NCBI GenBank assembly: GCA_039819665.1
Contig: JBCBRM010000026.1
Span: 55,395-119,394, forward strand
Length of the DNA stretch: 64,000 nucleotides
Source of the DNA: JAWPMV01 sp039819665
Lineage (GTDB): Bacteria; Bacteroidota; Bacteroidia; J057
Direction of reading: 5' to 3'
The position numbers were made by a program, and so were the translations under genes. A model generated the notes under the pieces. That model had not been told where the DNA came from, did no database searches, and saw nothing but the letters and a program-made list of their open reading frames with translations. Shown piece by piece: positions 50,260 through 57,944 of this stretch. The number at the start of each line of letters is the position of its first letter. Position 1 is the first letter of the stretch.

Positions 50260-52068
50260 ATGAACGTACTGCTGATTAATTGCGGTAGTTCTTCGGTAAA
50301 AATTGAAGTTATTCAAACGGAGACTACTGATAGACTACTTGTGGCTCGTCTGAGCGATATCAATCAGGAAAATCCGGAATTTAGCTTAAACGGAGAAAAA
50401 GTCGAGTGTCCCGATAGTGGCCATAAGCCTTGCCTGGATTTCGCCATTCCAAAGATCAAATCAGCACTAGGAGATCATGAACTCTCCGGTATCGTTCATA
50501 GAGTTGTACATGGAGGCGCTGATTTTAGTGGACCGGTAGAAATAGATGAAACGGTTGAGAAAGCCATCGATAATCTTTCCTCTCTTGCTCCTCTTCACAA
50601 TCCCATCAATCTCCTGGGAATAAAGCAGGCGAAGAAGCATTGGCCTGATCTTCCTCATGTAGCCGTATTTGATACAGCTTTTCATAATACGCTTCCCAAA
50701 CGAGCACAGGCATATGCCCTTTCTGCGGAATTATCCAATAAACATGGAATTCGTAGATATGGCTTTCACGGAAGTAGTCATAGCTATGTCAGTCGCAAAG
50801 CTGCTGAATTTCTCCAACAAGATATTCGCCAATTGAGATTGATTACTTGTCATTTGGGGAATGGAGCTTCATTGGCTGCAGTCGAATTTGGGCGTTCTAT
50901 AGAAACCTCTATGGGGATGACGCCTTTGGAAGGTCTGGTCATGGGAACAAGGAGTGGAGACGTGGATCCCGGTATTCTCATTCATTTGATGAAGGAGGAG
51001 AATTGGGACTCGACGCAATTAGATGAAGCCCTAAATAAAGAAAGTGGTTTGAAAGGCATATCAGGCACCAATGATATGCAAGACATAGAAAATATGGCAG
51101 CCGGAGGAAATGAAGCTGCAAGAAAAGCTATTCAGATTTTTAGCCACAGACTGAGAAAATATATCGGGGCATATGCAGCCGTATTGGGAGGGGTTGATGC
51201 CATCATTTTCACAGGAGGAATAGGAGAAAATAGTGCTACAATCAGAGAAAGAGCCAGCCAAAGACTGGAGTTTCTGGGGGCGATTTTGAATGAAGATGCA
51301 AATCGCGACGCCGACCTGGATGATAAAAATGCCATTGCGGACATTTCTATGGGACACAGCCGCTGTAAATTGCTGGTGATTCCTACAGACGAGCAATACG
51401 AAATGGCGCGTAAAGCAGAGCAGATCATTCTAAAAAAGCATACAGTAAAAGAAACTCCCCTCAGAATACCCATAGCCATTTCGGCTCGCCATGTTCACCT
51501 CACACAAGAAAGTATAGATACTCTTTTTGGAAAGGGTTATGAGCTCACCGAATACAAGCCTCTCTCTCAACCTGGACAGTTTGCCGCTAATGAAAGAGTA
51601 AGTTTGGTAGGACCGAAAAATACGATAGAAAGAGTTCGAATCCTCGGACCTGTTCGCTCTAAAAATCAAGTCGAAATTTCTCGGACCGACGAATTCTTTC
51701 TCGGTATCGATGCCCCAGTACGTGCATCCGGTCATGTAGAAAATACACCGGGCATCAAATTGGTAGGTCCAGAAGGAGAATTGAGCCTCAAAGAAGGAGT
51801 GATCTGTGCATGGAGACATATCCATATGACTCCTGCAGATGCTGAGACTTTTGGAGTTGAGGATAAAGACATTGTAGAAATTCGGGTAGAGAATGAAGAA
51901 CGAAGCCTGACTTTCGGAAATGTCCTCATTCGCGTTTCTCCTAAATATGCCCTCGAAATGCATATCGATACCGATGAAGCCAATGCAGCCGAGCTTAGTC
52001 GAGGCGCGGTAGGGGAGCTCATCACCACTGATCATGCCGGGCAGGTCTTGCGGAAGAAAACGCGTTAA
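50260..52068 (+). CDS. Acetate kinase-PduL phosphotransacylase fusion
   Basis: This 602-aa protein joins two enzymes of the acetyl-CoA/acetyl-phosphate/acetate pathway. Residues 1-392 are acetate kinase: NCGSSSVKIEV, DTAFHNTLPKRAQAY, GFHGSSHSYVS, TCHLGNGAS and IIFTGGIGENS. Residues about 402-590 are a PduL-type phosphotransacylase, with His411/His413 (ISARHVHLT) and His520/His522 (CAWRHIHMTPADA) as expected zinc ligands, plus a late MHIDTDEAN motif. PduL is not homologous to the usual Pta. One polypeptide could thus turn acetyl-CoA to acetate and ATP. The linker region is residues 390-402. Lies 28 bases after pheS. Confidence 0.93.
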   Translation: MNVLLINCGSSSVKIEVIQTETTDRLLVARLSDINQENPEFSLNGEKVECPDSGHKPCLDFAIPKIKSALGDHELSGIVHRVVHGGADFSGPVEIDETVEKAIDNLSSLAPLHNPINLLGIKQAKKHWPDLPHVAVFDTAFHNTLPKRAQAYALSAELSNKHGIRRYGFHGSSHSYVSRKAAEFLQQDIRQLRLITCHLGNGASLAAVEFGRSIETSMGMTPLEGLVMGTRSGDVDPGILIHLMKEENWDSTQLDEALNKESGLKGISGTNDMQDIENMAAGGNEAARKAIQIFSHRLRKYIGAYAAVLGGVDAIIFTGGIGENSATIRERASQRLEFLGAILNEDANRDADLDDKNAIADISMGHSRCKLLVIPTDEQYEMARKAEQIILKKHTVKETPLRIPIAISARHVHLTQESIDTLFGKGYELTEYKPLSQPGQFAANERVSLVGPKNTIERVRILGPVRSKNQVEISRTDEFFLGIDAPVRASGHVENTPGIKLVGPEGELSLKEGVICAWRHIHMTPADAETFGVEDKDIVEIRVENEERSLTFGNVLIRVSPKYALEMHIDTDEANAAELSRGAVGELITTDHAGQVLRKKTR

Positions 52069-52089
52069 GTAAACATCTCATACAGACTT

Positions 52090-52184
52090 GTCATTGCGAG
52101 CCCTTTTTAAGGGCGCGGCCATCCCCTTTGCTTGAAAAATACGTATTTGAGTGAAGGAGATTGCTTCGGTTCCCTCGCAATGAC
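52090..52184. repeat. Dispersed GTCAT-ended intergenic palindrome, copy 4
   Basis: GTCATTGCGAGCCCT (from 52090) pairs with the other-strand reading GTCATTGCGAGGGAACC (ending at 52184); the first 11 bases match perfectly. It is the clearest of the GTCAT copies. An AACAC-rich stretch (about 52222-52252) follows and looks like a single arm of the GTGTT class. Confidence 0.7.
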
Positions 52185-52274
52185 AGCTAGGCTGCGGGTA
52201 TTTTTCACACACATAAACAACTGACAACCAACACACTAAACCTTTAACACATTTCTTTATCTAAAAAATTAGTT

Positions 52275-52298
52275 GTATATCTAAAAATTTAGATATAC
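52275..52298 (+). promoter_or_regulatory. BlaI-type operator 1 (perfect palindrome)
   Basis: GTATATCTAAA (52275-52285) and TTTAGATATAC (52288-52298) are perfect 11-bp arms with a two-base AA centre. Such dyads upstream of a BlaI/MecI repressor gene are the usual binding site for the repressor. A weaker dyad (CTAA, AAAA, TTAG) lies at 52261-52272. Confidence 0.8.
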
Positions 52299-52324
52299 TT
52301 TTGATCTAAATCTTTAGATCAAAA
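52299..52324 (+). promoter_or_regulatory. BlaI-type operator 2, overlapping the start codon
   Basis: TTTTGATCTAAA (52299-52310) and TTTAGATCAAAA (52313-52324) are perfect 12-bp arms with a TC centre; the last base is the A of the blaI-like ATG. Its centre is 25 bases from that of operator 1. Bound repressor should cover both ribosome site and start codon, and so could block transcription of its own gene. Confidence 0.8.
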
Positions 52325-52692
52325 TGCAAAAACTCACACGTGCAGAGGAACAATTGATGCAGATTATCTGGAAGCTGGAAAAAGCTTTTCTGAAAGAGAT
52401 CATGCAGGAGCTTCCAGAGCCCAAGCCTAAGCAAAGTACCGTTTCTACCATCATCAAGATACTTGGCGACAAAGGCTTTATTTCGCACAATACCTTTGGC
52501 AAATCTCATCAATATTATCCATTGGTTGAAAAGGACAACTACGCCAAGGCTTACTTTCAGCAATTTCTGGGCAAGTACTTTGACGGTTCCTTCAACCGCC
52601 TACTGAGTTTTTTCCATAAGGAGGGAGAAATCGACCTCAAGGATCTAGATGAAATTTTAAAGAAACTAAATAAAGAGCAAGATCATGAATAG
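52324..52692 (+). CDS. BlaI/MecI-family transcriptional repressor
   Basis: The 122-aa protein has the winged-helix N-terminus of BlaI/MecI (LTRAEEQLMQIIWKLEKAFL, then KQSTVSTIIKILGDKGFIS) and a C-terminal helical dimer region. It should bind the two dyads directly upstream and be cleaved or released when the downstream M56 protein is activated. The gene is the first of an operon with an M56-TonB fusion (eight-base overlap) and a TonB-like protein. Confidence 0.93.
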   Translation: MQKLTRAEEQLMQIIWKLEKAFLKEIMQELPEPKPKQSTVSTIIKILGDKGFISHNTFGKSHQYYPLVEKDNYAKAYFQQFLGKYFDGSFNRLLSFFHKEGEIDLKDLDEILKKLNKEQDHE

Positions 52693-53929
52693 CATAGAAT
52701 TTCTCTTAACTTTCACAATCAGCTCCTCTCTCTTATTTGGGTATTTTTACCTCTTTTTACGAAAAGAGCAGAAGCACCAGTTGAACAGATTCTTTCTGCT
52801 AAGCATTCTACCTATTTCAGCTATTCTCCCACTCATAAAAATCCCAGCATTCCCAAATGCAAATATAAGTCCCTTAATCAGCACAAGTCTGGAAACCATT
52901 ACTATAAGCACTGAAGCTGTAAGTTCATGGGCTTACAGTTATGACACCATTCTGAGTCCATTATATATCACCGTATCCTTGCTGATATTGGGACTTCTCA
53001 TACTGCGAATAGTCAAAGTCCTGCAAAAAATCAGGAAATCTGAGCAGAAAGAAAGTATAGAGGGCGCTACCCTTATTTATAGTGAAGGAAAAATCAGTCC
53101 AGCATCTTTTGGCCCCTATATTTTTTGGGATAAAGAAAGCAAACTGAGTGAGCAGGAAAAAGTACAGATTATCCAACATGAACTCTGTCATGTGAAACAG
53201 CGACATAGTCTGGATATCCTTTATATGGAAATATGGAAGGTACTCGCCTGGTTCAACCCTGTGATCTACTTCATCCTCAGTGAACTACGCATGGTTCACG
53301 AATACCAAGCCGATCGGGCTGCTTCACAGCAAGGTGAGCAGCATAGCTATATACAATTGATCCTGTCCCAAACTTTGGGTCAACCGCTGCAGCTGACGCA
53401 CAGCTTTTTTCACATGCATACCAAAAATCGAATAATGATGCTTATGCGAAAACCAGATCCCCACAAATCGAGGATCAAATACGCAATGCTTCTGCCATTT
53501 GCCTTTGCACTGGTAATTGCCTGTACTTCTGAAATTGAAGAAGCACAAGTGATCTCCGCAGAGAATGTCGAAAATAAATACGTTGCCATCCTTGACAGTG
53601 TCCCCGCTTCAGATAATGGGCCTGTAATGATAGAGATGAAAGTGCAAGATCAACAACCCCAAGCACTTAATATCAACGAAATCAAAAAGACCATTGGATA
53701 TCCAAAAATTGCTCGGGACGCCGGCATAGAGGGAAAAGTCCTGGCCAAGATTGAGGTGAATAAGTTTGGGGAATATGTAGGGCATGAAATCATTGAATCT
53801 GCTCATGCAATTCTTACGGATGCAGTAGAAGAGCACTTAAGCAAACTCGAATTCGAAACCCCTGCCAAAGACGGTAAGGCAGTCACTGTACAAGTTACCG
53901 TTCCTTTCAACTTTGTATTATTAGATTAA
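52685..53929 (+). CDS. M56 (BlaR1-like) metallopeptidase fused to a TonB C-terminal domain
   Basis: The 414-aa membrane protein has membrane segments near residues 8-25, 36-52, 91-110 and 272-287, and an M56 zinc peptidase site HELCH at 165-169 with a later Glu (HEYQADRAA). In BlaR1 it cleaves BlaI after sensing a signal. Here the usual penicillin-binding sensor is replaced by a TonB C-terminal domain at about 335-414 (GYPKIARDAGIEGKVLAKIE). The gene overlaps blaI by eight bases and is followed after six bases by a stand-alone protein with a very similar TonB domain. Confidence 0.92.
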   Translation: MNSIEFLLTFTISSSLLFGYFYLFLRKEQKHQLNRFFLLSILPISAILPLIKIPAFPNANISPLISTSLETITISTEAVSSWAYSYDTILSPLYITVSLLILGLLILRIVKVLQKIRKSEQKESIEGATLIYSEGKISPASFGPYIFWDKESKLSEQEKVQIIQHELCHVKQRHSLDILYMEIWKVLAWFNPVIYFILSELRMVHEYQADRAASQQGEQHSYIQLILSQTLGQPLQLTHSFFHMHTKNRIMMLMRKPDPHKSRIKYAMLLPFAFALVIACTSEIEEAQVISAENVENKYVAILDSVPASDNGPVMIEMKVQDQQPQALNINEIKKTIGYPKIARDAGIEGKVLAKIEVNKFGEYVGHEIIESAHAILTDAVEEHLSKLEFETPAKDGKAVTVQVTVPFNFVLLD

Positions 53930-53935
53930 AATAAA

Positions 53936-54328
53936 ATGAACCACTTCATCATAAACTCTGCTTTACTCAAGCATATACTAAGTTCTCTTTTCCTTATCTC
54001 TCTTTTTTCACTTACAAGCCTCTCCGCACAGGATAAAAAATTGGATGTGGATAAATACCCCAAATGCACCAATCTGGTAGAGGTACATCAGGCCATCGGT
54101 TATCCCAAGGATGCTGCAAAAGCGGGCATAGAGGGAAAAGTTATGGTAAAGGTGAAAGTAGATAAAAACGGCAAGGTAAGCTCTCACGAGATTTTGCCGG
54201 GTTCTCCTAAAGAGTTGGCTGAAAGTGTAGAGCCGCATATTGCATCGCTCACCTTTACTCCGGGAGAAAAAAATGGAAAAGCCGTAGCAACTATGGTTAC
54301 GCTGCCTTTCCTTTTCAAACTAAAATAG
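53936..54328 (+). CDS. Secreted TonB C-terminal domain protein
   Basis: The 130-aa protein has an N-terminal hydrophobic signal or anchor (about residues 9-30) and a TonB C-terminal domain (about 46-130; AIGYPKDAAKAGIEGKVMVK, then THVLP-like and LTFTPGEKNGKAVATMV). The domain is a close relative of the one fused to the upstream M56 protein. It lies six bases after it and before a strong terminator, as third gene of the operon. It may compete with or amplify the M56-TonB signal; no proline-rich spacer of a classic TonB is present. Confidence 0.88.
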   Translation: MNHFIINSALLKHILSSLFLISLFSLTSLSAQDKKLDVDKYPKCTNLVEVHQAIGYPKDAAKAGIEGKVMVKVKVDKNGKVSSHEILPGSPKELAESVEPHIASLTFTPGEKNGKAVATMVTLPFLFKLK

Positions 54329-54346
54329 CTACACTCCTTCAATCCC

Positions 54347-54389
54347 GGGCTTAGGACGCACATCCGCTTCCTAAGCCCTTTCTTTTTTT
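54347..54389 (+). terminator. Intrinsic terminator of the blaI operon
   Basis: GGGCTTAGGA (54347-54356) and TCCTAAGCCC (54369-54378) form a perfect 10-bp stem with a 12-base loop, followed by TTTCTTTTTTT. It closes the blaI/M56-TonB/TonB operon. Confidence 0.88.
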
Positions 54390-54402
54390 CTAATTTGTAT
54401 CC

Positions 54403-55713
54403 ATGAATCACAGCTGGATACTTTCTTTTCTTTTATTTTTTCTTCCTTTCTCATCTGGCGCCCAATCGGCCGAAGAGATCCTGCAAAAGGCTCGTTCGGA
54501 AATTGCGATCCTCTGTTCCGACTCCTTAGGGGGGCGTGGATATATAGACCAAGGACACATCAAAGCCGCCAATTACCTTAGTCAAAGATTCAAAGAAATA
54601 GGCTTATTTCCTTTACTCGAATCCAGAAAGACAGGAAAAGGAACCTATCTCCAGAAGTTTACCTTGGAAATCAATCTTTCTACCCATGCACGCCTCAATA
54701 TAGATGGCAAGGATTACGAAATAGGGAAGGACTTTATCATTAGTCGAAACAGTGGCTCCGGGTCGGCCAAAGGGAAAATATTAGACTTAGGCTATGGGTT
54801 AGATGGGCAAAAGTATCCAAATGCTACTGGAAAAATAGTGGTGATCAGGAATGGTTTGCCCAAAGAAATTGCCAACGATTCTGAAAAGAAAGAGGCGGTA
54901 AAGGAATTGAGAAATATTCAGGTTCGAATAGGAAGTATTTCATACTTCCAGCCCAAAGCGATACTTGTGCTTCATGAAAAATTGACCGCTGGTTTTTCAA
55001 GAGAGCTTGGCAGTGTACCTGTAATAGATTTTCAGGCTGATATGAAAACAGAGAAGTGGAAGAAAGCAGATCTAAAAGTGGAAACCGGTCCTCAAAGACT
55101 AGAATCACAAAATGTGATTGGTCTCCTCCCCGGAAAAAAAGTTCGGGATACAGTCATTATTATCAGTGCACATTATGATCATTTGGGGAAAGTAGGTACA
55201 GCTGTATTTCGAGGTGCCAATGATAATGCTTCCGGTACCAGTATGCTTCTGTCTATGGCAGAGTATTTTTCACAAGAAGAAAATCAGCCAGACTATAGTA
55301 TGCTTTTCATTGCATTTGGAGGAGAAGAAACCGGCTTATTGGGATCGGGCTTTTATGTCCAGCAACAAGCGATCGTTCCTTTGACACAAACCAAATTTAT
55401 CCTAAACCTGGATCTCATGGGAAATGGGATAGATGGAATCATGGCAGTAGGGGGGAAGGATTATCCGGCACAATTTGAAAAATTGGTCCAGGCAAATGAA
55501 GAATTAGCGGCCGTTCCAAAAGTCCGTTCCCGAAAAAATGCGCCAAATAGCGATCATTATTTCTTTTTGCTAAATGGGGTTCCCGGCTTTTTTATTTACA
55601 CCCTCGGCGGACCTCCGCATTATCATGACGTCAATGATAGACCCGATACAATTGAGCTGTCCCGCTACGCAGAAGTAAGAAATTTGCTGATAAAGTTCTT
55701 AAAGCGCCTATAA
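54403..55713 (+). CDS. M28-family metallopeptidase, exported
   Basis: The 436-aa protein has a signal peptide (about residues 1-20, ending SSGAQ). A protease-associated-like insert lies in the middle. The M28 zinc sites are visible: VIIISAHYDHLGKVG (first His and Asp), FRGANDNASGTSMLLS (bridging Asp), FIAFGGEETGLLG (Glu pair), LNLDLMGNGIDG (Asp) and PPHYHDVNDRPDTIE (second His). It is an aminopeptidase of the cell surface or periplasm. It lies 14 bases past the terminator of the blaI operon on the same strand, so probably has its own promoter. Confidence 0.93.
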   Translation: MNHSWILSFLLFFLPFSSGAQSAEEILQKARSEIAILCSDSLGGRGYIDQGHIKAANYLSQRFKEIGLFPLLESRKTGKGTYLQKFTLEINLSTHARLNIDGKDYEIGKDFIISRNSGSGSAKGKILDLGYGLDGQKYPNATGKIVVIRNGLPKEIANDSEKKEAVKELRNIQVRIGSISYFQPKAILVLHEKLTAGFSRELGSVPVIDFQADMKTEKWKKADLKVETGPQRLESQNVIGLLPGKKVRDTVIIISAHYDHLGKVGTAVFRGANDNASGTSMLLSMAEYFSQEENQPDYSMLFIAFGGEETGLLGSGFYVQQQAIVPLTQTKFILNLDLMGNGIDGIMAVGGKDYPAQFEKLVQANEELAAVPKVRSRKNAPNSDHYFFLLNGVPGFFIYTLGGPPHYHDVNDRPDTIELSRYAEVRNLLIKFLKRL

Positions 55714-55821
55714 ATTCCGCAAAAGATTTATCCCTGCCTCACTTTTTTCCGTAAAGATTCGTTAGTATAAGGAAAGTTTATCCTTTCGTTTCAGGCTCTA
55801 AAAACACATAGCGGAATCCAA

Positions 55822-55998
55822 ATGGCATCTCCTTTCGTCATTACTATCGTTGTACTCATCTTGGTCTTTTTTGCTGCAAATGCGGTTCTTTTTATGATTG
55901 CCCGTATGCGGGAAGCCAATAGAGATCAGCAGGATAAGCTGAACGACGAACATCTTTCTGATGAAGAGATAGAAGGATTTTTGGGTTCGGAGCCCTAA
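55822..55998 (+). CDS. Small single-span membrane protein, 58 aa
   Basis: This open frame of 58 codons runs from ATG at 55822 to TAA at 55996-55998. It encodes an N-terminal membrane helix (VITIVVLILVFFAANAVLFM), then a basic turn and an acidic tail (NDEHLSDEEIEGFLG). The regular amphipathic layout, and the way its stop codon overlaps the stop of the minus-strand gene at 55995 by three bases, argue that it is real. It lies 108 bases past the M28 gene. No family is recognised; small acidic-tailed membrane proteins often regulate larger partners. Confidence 0.6.
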   Translation: MASPFVITIVVLILVFFAANAVLFMIARMREANRDQQDKLNDEHLSDEEIEGFLGSEP

Positions 55999-57860
55999 TC
56001 AGCACGCATATCCCTAACCAAACTCAGTAAATTATTTCGGAGATCCTGTAAGCCGTAAATATTGTTGTCATAAACAATATAAGGGAATCGTTTGAAGTCA
56101 CCCGGCAAGTCTCTGGCATGCTGGGTAATCAGGATTACATTTTTACCGAGTGTATGAGCTATACCGACTTTATAAAAGACATCCGGATGTTTATAGGTAA
56201 GGTCAGCAATAATCAACTCACATTGATTGATTTCTCGCCAATTGATTTCTAAGGAGTCTTCAGAATAAATGGAATTTGCTTTACGAGAATAATACCCCAA
56301 TTCACGAAGCGTATCTTTAAGATGCAGCCATAAAGACTCAGACCAATAGGCTTCCAGGGGCATAAATACCAAAGAAGTCAGTGGCTCAAAGCTAAAATCT
56401 CTTTGCTTAAAAATGGGATCAAAGCTAATCTTCTTCCTTTCTTGAGGCAGTGGTACACTTACCGGCTTTTCAGTTATAGCTTCTTGTTCCGGCTGACCAT
56501 TTTGTGGGGGATGCTTCCGGTAGTTTTTCAGTCCCAATTGTTCCCATACCAAAGCTCTTACGACTTGGTGGGTTTCATGATTTCCCCACATCATACTCAA
56601 GCTCCCATAAGCTTTCTGAACCGGAGACTCAAACTGAAACATCAAACTGAAAGTTTGCCCCGTATCAGACTGGTTGATTCCATAAAGGAGAAAGCTTACT
56701 TCTTCTTTTTTCTGATTGTAAACACTTCTCAATTGGCGAAGGGTGAGAGCGGGATAGGTTTCGCCCTCAGAGGTTGAAAGGAAAGCAGTAGCTGCTTCTT
56801 TTTTGAGGTATTTACTGGAAATGCTGGAAATAAGTTTGCTTACCTGATCCAAAGAGAATTTATCCTGCTCGAATAGAAACATCTCATGCACCATGGAAGC
56901 TGTCTTGAGATTAACCTCAGCAGTTCTCTCAAGGAAATCGCGGATCATGGCCTGGATCATTTTACCTCGCTTGGCAAAAATCTCTACCTCTGCACTGCAG
57001 GCATTACTGCTTTCGAAATTGATGACAATATTTGCCCACTCTCCCTGTGCCGTAGCTGCATCCATCATAAGGGTTCGGACACTTTTACGCCTTTTCTCTA
57101 AAAAGAGCTTGAGTCCTTTAAAACCCACATTGGAAAAGGGTTGCCCATTAGAGGTAATTACTTTTATGTGAAAGGGTGCCCGATGCAAAAGATGCTCAGA
57201 TATCCGACTCAACATTTCGATGATCAGATCAGCCGAAAAAGAAGCATCAAAGGAAAAACGATCTCTCACCGGTCTGATAGTAGAGAGTGAATCTGTTCTT
57301 AAACTTCTATTTCCCGGTATCTTCTCAACTTTTGCTCTATTCTCCTGTGCTTTCCTTTTTTCTTCCTCTAATAATCGCGCAGCTTCTTCCGCCAATCTAG
57401 CGGCTTCCTTTGCTTTGGCTTCTTTATAGCTCAAAAGGTTCCCGATCAATTCTCCTACATACTCACGTGCCCATAAGGCATCCTCATCTGGTATCTTGTA
57501 TTCGCCTCGAAATATTGCCTGAACCTGTTTGCTGATATAGGTGGAATCGCTGCTTATCACAAATTGCGATTCAGCTTTGCCTCCTTTTTTGGGATAGCGG
57601 ACAGAGACACTCATACTCTTGCCCTCGCCAATATTACAACTGCTTGTAAGCGAACGTACATCTCCTTCATGCTCTTCAAAGACAGAGGCTAATTCGGCAT
57701 AGTCCATACCGTAATAGCTTTGTCCTTTAAAGGTCGTCAGATAAGTACTAAAGCTTAAATTTGGCGAAAAAAAATCGGCTGCTTGCTTCAATCTCTCGAT
57801 CAAAGCAAAGATTGAAGTAAAATCAAATCTTCCAATAAGTGCCGCTTTTTTCCGGGTCAT
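55995..57860 (-). CDS. Three-repeat protein with C-terminal NDT-like domain
   Basis: I do not recognise the body of this 621-aa protein. Three weakly similar copies of an about 110-residue alpha/beta unit lie at residues 12-120, 204-312 and 333-443. A charged coiled-coil linker (about 142-180, EAKAKEAARLAEEAARLLEE) follows copy 1, and a Pro/Gln-rich linker (445-480) follows copy 3. The C-terminus (496-615) resembles nucleoside 2-deoxyribosyltransferase/TIR-like effector domains: CELIIADLTYKHPDVFYKVG, then IAHTLGKNVILITQ. The usual catalytic Glu of this motif (YE) is Lys564 here. No export signal is seen. Its stop overlaps that of the small membrane protein. Confidence 0.72.
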   Translation of the reverse strand: MTRKKAALIGRFDFTSIFALIERLKQAADFFSPNLSFSTYLTTFKGQSYYGMDYAELASVFEEHEGDVRSLTSSCNIGEGKSMSVSVRYPKKGGKAESQFVISSDSTYISKQVQAIFRGEYKIPDEDALWAREYVGELIGNLLSYKEAKAKEAARLAEEAARLLEEEKRKAQENRAKVEKIPGNRSLRTDSLSTIRPVRDRFSFDASFSADLIIEMLSRISEHLLHRAPFHIKVITSNGQPFSNVGFKGLKLFLEKRRKSVRTLMMDAATAQGEWANIVINFESSNACSAEVEIFAKRGKMIQAMIRDFLERTAEVNLKTASMVHEMFLFEQDKFSLDQVSKLISSISSKYLKKEAATAFLSTSEGETYPALTLRQLRSVYNQKKEEVSFLLYGINQSDTGQTFSLMFQFESPVQKAYGSLSMMWGNHETHQVVRALVWEQLGLKNYRKHPPQNGQPEQEAITEKPVSVPLPQERKKISFDPIFKQRDFSFEPLTSLVFMPLEAYWSESLWLHLKDTLRELGYYSRKANSIYSEDSLEINWREINQCELIIADLTYKHPDVFYKVGIAHTLGKNVILITQHARDLPGDFKRFPYIVYDNNIYGLQDLRNNLLSLVRDMRAD

Positions 57861-57944
57861 ATATTTGTCCTGAGAAATTCTATGCGATTGGGCATTCGCA
57901 AAATAAAACTACATTTTCTCCTATAAATTGTTTCCCTCCAAAGA

